Shown: positions 19,050 through 27,288 of the stretch, one piece after another | How the letters are laid out: each line of letters begins with the position of its first letter | Numbering within the stretch: position 1 is the first letter of the stretch | From: Paenibacillus solani | Lineage (GTDB): Bacteria; Bacillota; Bacilli; Paenibacillales; Paenibacillaceae | NCBI RefSeq assembly: GCF_001277345.1 | Contig: NZ_LIUT01000001.1 | Span: 157,605 to 191,877, forward strand | DNA length: 34,273 bases | Reading direction: 5' to 3' | Position numbers and translations under genes: made by a program | The notes under the pieces: generated by a model | Seen by the model: the letters and a program-made list of their open reading frames with translations, nothing else | Told to the model about the DNA's origin: nothing | Database searches by the model: none

Positions 19050-19451
19050 ATGCTCGCGGTAGCAGCGGCCATCATTGAAAATGAAGTCGGTCAAATCTTA
19101 ATAGCCAAACGTAAGAAGGGAAAGTCACAAGAAGGCTTATGGGAGTTCCCCGGTGGCAAAATCGAGCATAATGAATCGGTTGAAGATTGTATAAAGAGAG
19201 AACTGCAAGAAGAAATGAATATTCAAATTCAACCGTATGAGTCGTATGGTGAACATGACCATTATTATGGATCGACACATATTCGCTTGTATGCCCATAA
19301 GGCTAAATTTGTGAGTGGAGAAATAATGTTAGTTGATCACGACGAATATATGTGGGTATATCCAACAGAGCTTGGAGAGTATGAATTTGCTCCGGCTGAT
19401 ATTAAATTCGTAAAGATGTTAATAGGATATTCAGCAGAGTCCATGGATTAA
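19050..19451 (+). CDS. Nudix hydrolase (MutT-like NTP pyrophosphohydrolase)
   Basis: A 133-aa enzyme of the MutT / CTP pyrophosphohydrolase type, expected to hydrolyse (deoxy)nucleoside triphosphates, often damaged ones, to monophosphates. The Nudix box is nearly complete: GKIEHNESVEDCIKRELQEE followed by MNI. It has GX5E, X7 and REUXEE, but Asn stands where the box normally has Gly. The N terminus LAVAAAIIENEVGQILIAKR and WEFPGGK are typical. The start has GGGGGTGA upstream, and the gene lies 11 bases after the helicase stop, so it is co-transcribed and probably functionally linked with it. Together with the MazG-like gene it brackets the helicase by two nucleotide-cleaning enzymes. Confidence 0.9.
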   Translation: MLAVAAAIIENEVGQILIAKRKKGKSQEGLWEFPGGKIEHNESVEDCIKRELQEEMNIQIQPYESYGEHDHYYGSTHIRLYAHKAKFVSGEIMLVDHDEYMWVYPTELGEYEFAPADIKFVKMLIGYSAESMD

Positions 19452-19465
19452 TCCATGGGCTTTTT
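19441..19465 (+). terminator. Rho-independent terminator after the Nudix gene
   Basis: CCATGGAT (19441-19448) pairs with ATCCATGG (19451-19458) and is followed by GC and five T residues. The hairpin includes the stop codon of the Nudix gene and closes the helicase-Nudix transcript. Confidence 0.85.
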
Positions 19466-19997
19466 AATTTCGAGAAGCCGGGGATGGTCGTGCAGCTGAT
19501 TAAAGATCCGGGCAATCCGTATGACGAGGAGCTTTTCAACTTACCAGCCTTAAATGCAGTTTCGAAACCTCAATTGCGGCACGAAAATTGCTTTAATATC
19601 CGGTGCTTTCTTCGGGAGGTTTTGTCGAAGTCAGGAACGCTCCTTTTGGATTCAGCTACGTTTTTAAGTACTATCTTGGTTGTTTGATGGAGTCTCACCT
19701 AAATTTGTGCTCTTTAAATTTCCTTTTTGAGAGATTGAGTATTTGTATACTCTAAGCCTAAGAAAGCTAGGAGCCCGTTTGTTGCTATGATGTTTGACAC
19801 AGGATTGATAGGGTTGGTTGGGTAGGATAATAGTCGTATAACTATAGCGTAATTTTTTGAGTGCGCATTATGGAGGGGCGTGCTGTTTAGGTATTTCAAA
19901 CTACATGTTTCGACATACTTTTCAATTGAGAGCGAATAAAATGAAGTTAAGTTGAATATTATCACAATTTGTAGGCGATCAGGAAGGGGAGTTTGTT
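19466..19997. other. Long gap with coding debris
   Basis: Just after the terminator a plus-strand reading (19484 onward) starts MVVQLIKDPGNPYDEE, which has the look of a HIRAN-like or related small domain. It then turns into low-quality sequence up to 19687, without a ribosome binding site, so I treat it as a fragment. The remainder (19700-19990) is AT-rich, and a weak promoter-like TTGATA-17-TAATAG occurs around 19807-19835 ahead of the next gene. Base composition changes clearly in this gap, from host-like to AT-rich. Confidence 0.35.
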
Positions 19998-22607
19998 TTG
20001 ACAGAGAGGAAGAGATTTGAGTTCGTTAAACCAAAAGTAGGTAAAGTTGTTGAGAAAGATCCTGAATCAATTTTTAGAGAGTTGCAGATACCTAATGTGA
20101 AGGGCCTATGGTCTCAACAAGCAGACATTCTACGAGAATATTATAATAATTTTAATGCAAAACAGGATATAGCAATTGAATTGCCCACTGGCACAGGTAA
20201 AACTCTGATTGCATTACTTATTGCAGAGTATCGTAGGAGATGTAAGCAAGAACAGGTCCTGTATTTGTGTCCTACTCGACAATTAGCTAGTCAAGTATAT
20301 GCCAAGGCAAAAGAATATGGTTTACCTGCTAGTTTGCTAATTGGTTCACAAAGTAGCTATCCTGATGATGAATACGGTGATTATGTAACAAACAAAGCCA
20401 TCGCTATTACGACATACAGCGCAGTTTATAATACAAATCCGAAGCTGAATGATGCTCATACAATTATATTTGATGATGCACATTCAGCTGAAAACTATAT
20501 CTCCTCACTCTGGACAACCGAGATAAAGAGGAAGGAGAATAGGGAAGTTTTTGAAAGCATTATTAAATTGTTTAGAGATGATATTAATGATTACCATTAT
20601 AACAGAATAATGAATGATGATAATGAATTTTACAAGCCAATTTATGACCTTATTCCATATCCAAGGTATTTGGAAAAGTTACCCCAGTTGATTGAGTTAA
20701 TTGAAGCAAACATTGCCGATTGTGGAAACGCTAAGTATGCATGGTCAATGATTAATGAACATCTAGAAGCATGCCAGATGTTCTTTTCATGGGGAGAAAT
20801 TAATATCAGACCACTTATTTCGCCTACTCAAACACACTCGGCTTTTAGCAAGGCAAAACATAGAATTTATATGTCAGCAACACTCGGCGATGGTGGCGAA
20901 CTTGAGAGAATAACTGGAGTCAGCAAGATTAACAAGATACCAATTCCAAAAGGCTGGGATAAGTATAGTAATGGACGTAGGTTAATTTTGTTTCCCAATA
21001 GGGTCTTTAATCAAGATGAGTCAATTCAAGTTGCATTGAAAGCAATTAGGAACCAAGGGAGAGCCCTAGTACTATGTCCAGATAATAGAGCCGCTCAATT
21101 ATTCAAATCTAAGGTTGAGAAATTCTTGCCAAAGTTCACTATTCTTCAGTCAAGTGATATTGAGGATAGCTTGGATGCCTTCATTTCGAAGAAAAAAGCT
21201 GTGCTCATATTGACTAACAGGTATGATGGGATTGATTTATCAGGTGATATCTGTCGGTTACAAATTGTTTTCGGCATGCCTGAGGCAACAAATTTACAAG
21301 AAGCATTTATGTGGAACAGATTAAATGCTAATTCTGTATTGAATGAACTGGTCAAGACAAGAATCACTCAAGCCCTCGGCCGTTGTACTCGTTCAAGTGA
21401 CGATTTTGCCAACGTCCTTATGATAGATTCAAATCTTATGAAATTTTGTGCAAAAGTGGAGAATCGAATTGGTTTCCATCCCGAGATTCAAGCGGAAGTA
21501 GAGTTTGGTTTGGAAAATTCCGAGAAGATCGAAACTGTCGATGAAATGGTTGACTTTATGAATGACTTTATTACGGATGAGGAATACTACGGCTCAATTA
21601 ATGATGCAATTACTGAGATACGTGAAGAGTACGAAAAGAAGCCTAAGCCGGAGGTTAAAAAGTTAGTATTGAGTGTAGAGAACGAGGTCGATTTTGTTTA
21701 TGCACTATGGAAGAAAGAGTTGAATCGAGCTCTTGAGAAGGTGAAATCTGTAATTGAAAACTTAAGCGGTGGTAGGGAGCTAGATGGTTATCGGGCATGG
21801 TGGAATTACTTGGCGGGAAATGTTGCATACCTTGCAAAGAGTGCTCTTCCGATTGATTCGAATTTAGACAAGCAATACTATTCTACTGCACTAAGAAGTA
21901 CAAATGCAGTTTCATGGCTATCGGATTTAGTTCACCACATTCCTGCTGATAAAGATGTACCGAAGGTAGACCCTTATTTGTCAATGCAAGTTGAAAACAT
22001 TGATGAAGTTCTTAGTGGATTAGGTCTACAGGGGCAAAAATTTGAAAAAAATATGAAACAATTTCTTGAATTAATTAATAATAATGATGCCAATAAATTT
22101 GAACAAGGCTTAGCATTACTTGGGCAGTACTTAGGATTCGATATAGAAAAACCAAGTGGTGATGGAACACCGGATGGTATTTGGTCGTTAAGGAATAGAT
22201 ACTTGGGTTTTGAGGCAAAAACAGAAGAAAATGAGAAAGACCCCATCTACATTGAGGCGTGTAGACAAGCAAGTGGCCATAAAAAGTGGATACTAGAAAA
22301 CTGTAATGCAACTGAGGATTCTAATATCGATGTTTGTTTAATCAGTTATAAGAGTAAAATCCGTAAGGACGCTCTTCCACATTCGAGAGAACTATACCAT
22401 ATTAATTGCGAATCATTACATGAGCTTGCGATAAAAACAGCATCAGTCCTTCGAAATATTAGGGCAGTACTAGTAAAGAGTGATGGTTTTGATTTGTTTA
22501 CTAAAGAACATATAAGTAATACTTTGAGCTCGGAGAAGCTTACGTATCGGGACATAGAAGAGTACATGAAGTCAATATGTTTAGATGAACTTGATGTTGT
22601 TAATTGA
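19998..22607 (+). CDS. SF2 helicase fused to PD-(D/E)XK nuclease (Hna-like)
   Basis: An 869-aa protein predicted to unwind and cut DNA. The N-terminal half is an SF2 helicase near the DinG/XPD group. Walker A is LPTGTGKT, Walker B is FDDAHSAEN (DDAH rather than DEAH), motif III is YMSATLGDG and motif VI is QALGRCTRSSDD. After a helical middle (550-690) comes a restriction-fold nuclease with QGLALLGQYLGFDIEKPSGD leading to D726 (TPDGIW) and E739-A-K741 (GFEAKT), the exact D-x12-E-x-K pattern. This two-domain layout and length match the single-protein anti-phage factor Hna; that assignment is an inference without alignment. The start is TTG at 19998 behind AGGAAGGGGAG. The gene is AT-rich. An IS remnant begins about 12 bases after the stop and separates it from the next system. 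Confidence 0.8.
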   Translation: MTERKRFEFVKPKVGKVVEKDPESIFRELQIPNVKGLWSQQADILREYYNNFNAKQDIAIELPTGTGKTLIALLIAEYRRRCKQEQVLYLCPTRQLASQVYAKAKEYGLPASLLIGSQSSYPDDEYGDYVTNKAIAITTYSAVYNTNPKLNDAHTIIFDDAHSAENYISSLWTTEIKRKENREVFESIIKLFRDDINDYHYNRIMNDDNEFYKPIYDLIPYPRYLEKLPQLIELIEANIADCGNAKYAWSMINEHLEACQMFFSWGEINIRPLISPTQTHSAFSKAKHRIYMSATLGDGGELERITGVSKINKIPIPKGWDKYSNGRRLILFPNRVFNQDESIQVALKAIRNQGRALVLCPDNRAAQLFKSKVEKFLPKFTILQSSDIEDSLDAFISKKKAVLILTNRYDGIDLSGDICRLQIVFGMPEATNLQEAFMWNRLNANSVLNELVKTRITQALGRCTRSSDDFANVLMIDSNLMKFCAKVENRIGFHPEIQAEVEFGLENSEKIETVDEMVDFMNDFITDEEYYGSINDAITEIREEYEKKPKPEVKKLVLSVENEVDFVYALWKKELNRALEKVKSVIENLSGGRELDGYRAWWNYLAGNVAYLAKSALPIDSNLDKQYYSTALRSTNAVSWLSDLVHHIPADKDVPKVDPYLSMQVENIDEVLSGLGLQGQKFEKNMKQFLELINNNDANKFEQGLALLGQYLGFDIEKPSGDGTPDGIWSLRNRYLGFEAKTEENEKDPIYIEACRQASGHKKWILENCNATEDSNIDVCLISYKSKIRKDALPHSRELYHINCESLHELAIKTASVLRNIRAVLVKSDGFDLFTKEHISNTLSSEKLTYRDIEEYMKSICLDELDVVN

Positions 22608-22620
22608 AAATAGAATCAGA

Positions 22621-22638
22621 TTGTCGAGAAACCCTGTA
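22621..22638 (+). repeat. Left terminal inverted repeat of the IS remnant
   Basis: TTGTCGAGAAACCCTGTA; its inner 12 bases are the exact reverse complement of bases 23803-23814. Confidence 0.6.
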
Positions 22639-22853
22639 GTCATGGTACAAACTGATAAAGTTATCAATTACATGATTGAGAAAAGTATTAAAGTCAGAAA
22701 AACACAAAACACATAAAACCTTGTCTTTTTATAACTAAAATGAGAAAGTGTTCAAATTGTCGAGAAAGTCACGACAGCTATTTTCTTGTACATTTAATTT
22801 AATACGACACCGCGTTAATACTAGTGAATAAACTGGTTCGGAGGGTGTTAAAT

Positions 22854-23728
22854 ATGTTGCAATTCGAACCGAGAAAACCAGCAGGCTTATGAATTTGTTT
22901 CGATTGAAGAATTGGTCCCTCAAGATCATCTGCTCCGTAAAGTGGACAAGTATATCGGTTTCTCTTTCATCGACGAAAAGGTTCGTCCGCTTTTCTGTTA
23001 ATAATGGGCGGCCTGCTATCGACCTTGTCGTGTTATTTAAGATGATTCTTCTCGGTTATTTTTATGGCATCCGTTCCAAGCGTTAACTCGAAGGTGAGAT
23101 TCAGAGCAATCCCGCTTACTGCTGGTAATGTCCATGATTCATTCTGTACCGTATTTATCTCGTTTGGATCGTCAACAACAACGATTTGGCTTTAAAGTCG
23201 AAGCCGTTGCTCTGGACTCCGGGTATTTAACTTCACCCATCTGCAAAGGACTGCAAAGCCGAAGCATTTTTGCCGTTATTGCTTACCGAAGATTTTCACC
23301 CGACCCAAGGTTTATTCTCCAAATGGAAGTTCACATATGATGCACAGCGTTATGTTTATGTGTGTCCGGCGAAGCATGAATTACCGTACAAGACGACCAA
23401 CCGCGAGGGATACCGGCAGTACGCTTCTGATCCACAGCATTGCAAGAACTGCCCGTTATTAAACGAATGCGCAAGGTGTGGCAACCACCGAAAGGTAGTA
23501 ACCCTCATGTTTGGGAGGACAGCAAAGAGTGGGTGCGGGGCAACCGGTTGAGTCGATCCGGGAAATATCTCTACCGAAAACGAAAAGAAACAATTGAGCG
23601 AAGCTTCGCAGATGCCAGAGAGATCCATGGGTTTCGCGCTATTGCCGCTTTACGTCAGGGAACAGGCCCTGATGATAGCAGCTGTGCAGAACATGAAGAA
23701 GATGGCGATCCACCTGGATCGCCTGTAG
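22854..23728 (+). pseudogene. IS1182-family transposase, frameshifted and internally deleted
   Basis: The reading starts MLQFEPRKPA behind GGAGGGTG at 22840. It continues in another frame as QQAYEFVSIEELVPQDHLLR, KVDKYIGFSFIDEKVRP, then in a third frame NNGRPAIDLVVLFKMILLGY, FYGIRSKR. After an in-frame stop it reads LEGEIQSNPAYCW. A deletion of roughly 100 codons follows. Next come SRLDRQQQRFGFKVEAVALD, SGYLTSP, the zinc-finger-like CPAKHELPYK...CKNCPLLNEC, and finally NRLSRSGKYLYRKRKETIER, SFADAREIHGF and a TAG at 23726-23728. The part that normally carries the first catalytic Asp is missing, so the element cannot move by itself. Confidence 0.8.
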
Positions 23729-23802
23729 AAACCGGGTAATCTCTCCATTATACTTTTGAAATAACCACTTGAAATTGAGGAACCCGTACTTTGGAAAAAA
23801 AG

Positions 23803-23820
23803 TACAGGGTTTCTTCACGA
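23803..23820 (-). repeat. Right terminal inverted repeat of the IS remnant
   Basis: TACAGGGTTTCTTCACGA; its first 12 bases reverse-complement the left repeat. It also forms the descending arm of the terminator-like hairpin at 23781-23812. Confidence 0.6.
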
Positions 23821-23825
23821 TTGAT

Positions 23826-24693
23826 GACTTATTTAAGACATCAATATTTGTTGTTGTATTAAATCTAAATACAAGTGTTCATTGATTGACTTAGGTAGGT
23901 TTAGAATCTTTACCAGCACATTAATTTCTAGCAGCTAAAGAGATCAAACAGTAATTATGATTCTGTTAAATACTTATTAAGCTTGCTCTCTATCGAATGT
24001 TCCAATATCAGGCTCATATTCACAACAGAGATGGGATTCACCATTTTTATCGAGCTTTGATGCATGGACGGCACTATCTTGATAGGGATGTGTTTTCCAC
24101 AGATATAAAACTCGGTACCCTCCGATTAGTGCTTTCTACCCCTTCATGTTTTGATAGGTTACTAAGAGTGGACAGGTATGATGCTTTGTTTTGTTATCCG
24201 TACATGGTGGAGCATTCGTCCTTATGCCAATTATAGTTTGCAGAAATCTTTTCGGGAATACTTCTGATATAAAGTAAGTCCCTCGTTACATACATACTGC
24301 TCACTTATACGAGAAGCGGTCTGAATAATATTTGAGATCCTTTGCAGATTACGGGTGCAGTAAGTACAGTATACATACTAGAAGTCGCTAGACCTGACAA
24401 TTGGTCGATCTCGACTCTGATTCTTCGTCCAGCGCAGCAGGCTTCGTTTAAGGTAATTGAGGATAATATCAAGCAGCTAATGGAAGGATTGATTCATAAG
24501 GGTGGTCTTGGGGATCGAAAAGTACTTAATCGCTGCGAGGGTTTGAGTATTGAAAAGTTGAAGCGTTATCAGAATGATACGATTAAGAAAAGGACACATA
24601 AATTATGGTTAAAGTTAGAAGATACATAGAGGATATTAAGATTATATAGCAAATTAATAAGATTAAGTATTAAGATGAGGTTGGGTGAAGAAT
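23826..24693. other. Long gap with decayed coding fragments
   Basis: No gene with start and ribosome binding site is visible. A minus-strand open stretch at about 23985-24136 (SKLDKNGESHLCCEYEPDIG) looks like a fragment of an unknown protein. At 24450-24629 a plus-strand reading, KVIEDNIKQLMEGLIHKGGL then GDRKVLNRCEGLSIEKLKRY, ends at a TAG about 65 bases before the GHKL ATPase gene. It could be the tail of a lost gene of the same operon. No strong promoter is seen directly before the ATPase gene. Confidence 0.35.
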
Positions 24694-27288
24694 ATGGATA
24701 TTAGGCAAATGAATCTATTTGATTATTATTATGAAGAACCAGATATAGAATCTATTGATTTAAATAAAGTGGGCTTTAGGGTCCACGCTTCTTTAATATA
24801 TAAACTAGGTGAAGAATTAATATCAGATGAAGTTACTGCTATCTCTGAGTTAGTTAAGAATTCATATGATGCTGATTCACCTTATGTCAATCTAGTAGTT
24901 GATCCATACTTTTATGAGACAATAACTGAAGAATTAAATGGAAACACGACCACAAAAGAAGTTAAAGGGTTAATTTCGATTAGAGACGCCGGACATGGCA
25001 TGAATAAAGATGATATTATTAATGGCTGGTTAACCATATCTAACTCAATTAAGAAGAAAATGAAAAAAGACAAAAAAGTAACAAAGAAGTTTGAAAGAAT
25101 GCCTTTAGGAGACAAGGGGTTAGGGCGACTTTCTGTACAAAAATTAGGGAATTATATGCTACTAACTACAAAAAAAACAGGAGAACTCAAGGAATATACT
25201 GTATATATCCCGTGGGGACATTTCAGAAAAAACACTACAATCGATAATGTTCCGGTGAAAATTTCAGAGAAAGAAGTTCCTTTGAGTGAAATAGAAAAGG
25301 GATATACGGATATCTTTATTAAAGACTTAATTAATCCTGAATTATGGACTAATACTAACAACATTCAGAAATTAGAAAAAGAACTATCTCAAATTGTTTC
25401 ACCTTTTAAGACGAAGAACAATTCCTTTATTTTATATGCAAAAGTTGGTCAGACAGAGTTGAATTTTAATAAGATTTCTGACGAGGCATTGGAAGCAGCG
25501 ATTTCAAGTTACAAATTCAGTTTAAAAGCTGATTGTTTAACAATAGAAGGATATTATAAAGCAGACTTCTTTGAAAGGAAGAATAATGATCATACGATAA
25601 GTAATGATTATCTTAAAGAATTCCTTTTTTTAAAGCAGAAAGAATTACAGGATTGTAGTTATTTAAATGATAATAATGCTTTTTATATAAAGTTTGAACA
25701 GTCAATCAGCCTGGAAAATATTGGTGATTTAAAAGTGGATGCAATTAACAACATGATTAAACACCCTGGGAGTCTTGAAGCTGAAATCTATTCATACTCA
25801 TTAGATCATACTTTAATAAAGAATCAAATAGAAAAACTAAATTTCGAATTTTTGGATGAAGTTAATAAATTTAGGAGCTATATAGCTAATAATAAAGGGA
25901 TAAAGGTATTTAGAGATGATTTCTCTATACTTCCATATGGATACGCTGAAAATGACTGGCTTTCTTTGAGTGCTGGAGCAGCAACAAAAGGTAAATTTAC
26001 ACACTTAAAAAATGATACTGTAATTGGATATATCCAATTACCAGGTAAAGAAAGTTACAATCTTAGGGAGAAGACAAACAGAGAAGGTTTCATTGCAGAT
26101 GAGTATTATCATAATTTTGAGTTAATTATCAAATTTGCTATCAAAAGAATAAATAGGAACAGAGAGCAATTAAAAAAGTCTTTTAATGACTACATCAGTC
26201 AGGTGTCTTCAGATTCTCAAGATACAGATTCATTTATCATGTCTCATGAGGTAGCTGTTGCTAAAGCAAGACAAGCAACCGAAAAAATTGATAATATGTC
26301 GATAAGAATAGAAGAGAGTCAGGAAAAAGTCCAGAGTACAAAGAAAATATTAAAGTCTGTAGAAAATGAAATTAAAAATATTAGTATTGCACCATCAGAA
26401 AAATCCCTTTTAACAGAATATTTGCATCAACTACAATCAAGTATTATTTCTACTAATCAGAATCTGATAGAAGCTAATAATTTTATAAAGGAATTAACTC
26501 TATTAAAGGATCAGATTAAAGTTATTGAATATGAGTATGAGCAATTGATAGAAAAAATGGAGGATATTTCTGAGTTAGCAGGTTTAGGAATTGTGGCAGA
26601 AACATTGACTCATGAGCTTAATACTTTAGTAAGCAATACAAAGAAAAATACTGAGGAGGTTACTGAATACTTTAAGAATAAATACGAACCAGATAAGAAA
26701 ATCGAAAGATATTTCAATTATGTTAAATACTCTTCAGATTCTATCAGAAAACAAGTGAGTCATTTATCACCAGGGTTCAGAAGTGTAAGAACAGTGAAAA
26801 AGGAAGTTAAAATAAGTTACCTTATTAATGAACATATAGACTTTTACGCTGAGCGAGCTAAAAGATTAAATATAGAAACAGTTGCGAAAATAGAAAGTGA
26901 CGTTAACTTATATATTAGTCCAGGAATGTTTTACCAGATAATGGATAATTTATATCTTAATTCAGAACACTGGTTGCAGCATGCAATGAAATTAAAGAGA
27001 ATCAGTACCTGTATCTATAACATTGAAGTTAAAGATAGTGGTATTGTCCACGTTTGGGATAACGGCATTGGAATTGATTCAAGTATTGAAAATCATATTT
27101 TCGATCCGTTTATATCAAATAAAAAAAATGGACGCGGCTTAGGATTATATATAGTAAGAAAGTTACTACAATCTCATAAAAGCAAGATTAGACTAGTTAG
27201 GGAAAGAAACCAGTTTAACAATTTATATAAGCTTGAACTGGACTTTTCACAATGCTTAAAGACAGATGAACAGAGAGGATATCTATGA
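24694..27288 (+). CDS. Protein with two GHKL ATPase modules (HSP90/MORC-like plus histidine-kinase-like)
   Basis: A soluble 864-aa protein with no membrane segment. The N-terminal GHKL module (about 25-200) has the N box SELVKNSYDAD (E52, N56), DAGHGM (D98) and the lid GDKGLGRLS (139-147), the form seen in HSP90, MutL and MORC ATPases. A middle region of about 300 aa and a coiled coil (about 505-630) follow. Then comes a phosphoacceptor-like helix, GIVAETLTHELNTLVS, with H640, and a second GHKL module of histidine-kinase type: DNLYLNSEHW, DNGIGI (D789), IFDPFISNK and GRGLGLYIV (813-821). Two ATPase modules on one chain, with a possible phosphorylatable His, are unusual. The next gene overlaps by ATGA and encodes a receiver-like protein, so the pair looks like a two-component signalling unit. 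I take the ATG at 24694; GTG 24685 behind GAGG is an alternative. The gene is very AT-rich. Confidence 0.8.
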   Translation: MDIRQMNLFDYYYEEPDIESIDLNKVGFRVHASLIYKLGEELISDEVTAISELVKNSYDADSPYVNLVVDPYFYETITEELNGNTTTKEVKGLISIRDAGHGMNKDDIINGWLTISNSIKKKMKKDKKVTKKFERMPLGDKGLGRLSVQKLGNYMLLTTKKTGELKEYTVYIPWGHFRKNTTIDNVPVKISEKEVPLSEIEKGYTDIFIKDLINPELWTNTNNIQKLEKELSQIVSPFKTKNNSFILYAKVGQTELNFNKISDEALEAAISSYKFSLKADCLTIEGYYKADFFERKNNDHTISNDYLKEFLFLKQKELQDCSYLNDNNAFYIKFEQSISLENIGDLKVDAINNMIKHPGSLEAEIYSYSLDHTLIKNQIEKLNFEFLDEVNKFRSYIANNKGIKVFRDDFSILPYGYAENDWLSLSAGAATKGKFTHLKNDTVIGYIQLPGKESYNLREKTNREGFIADEYYHNFELIIKFAIKRINRNREQLKKSFNDYISQVSSDSQDTDSFIMSHEVAVAKARQATEKIDNMSIRIEESQEKVQSTKKILKSVENEIKNISIAPSEKSLLTEYLHQLQSSIISTNQNLIEANNFIKELTLLKDQIKVIEYEYEQLIEKMEDISELAGLGIVAETLTHELNTLVSNTKKNTEEVTEYFKNKYEPDKKIERYFNYVKYSSDSIRKQVSHLSPGFRSVRTVKKEVKISYLINEHIDFYAERAKRLNIETVAKIESDVNLYISPGMFYQIMDNLYLNSEHWLQHAMKLKRISTCIYNIEVKDSGIVHVWDNGIGIDSSIENHIFDPFISNKKNGRGLGLYIVRKLLQSHKSKIRLVRERNQFNNLYKLELDFSQCLKTDEQRGYL

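Larger units (their letters stand above)
22619..23825 (+). mobile_element. IS1182-family insertion sequence remnant
   Basis: Terminal inverted repeats share 12 identical bases, AGAAACCCTGTA, at 22627-22638 and in reverse at 23803-23814, with weaker similarity outside them. Inside lies a broken transposase gene, and just before the right end a hairpin (23781-23812) that can act as terminator. The element is about 1.2 kb, shorter than the usual 1.6-1.8 kb of the family, because of an internal deletion. A second copy of TTGTCGAGAAA occurs at 22757, so the left boundary is not completely certain. I could not identify a target duplication. Confidence 0.65.

Noticed and set aside
19714..19965. Minus-strand open frame of 83 codons in the gap
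   Set aside because: It has no ribosome binding site or recognisable motif, and AT-rich DNA gives such frames by chance.
23997..24236. Plus-strand open frame of 79 codons after the IS remnant
   Set aside because: It has no ribosome binding site; the opposite strand reads at least as well, and both are probably debris.
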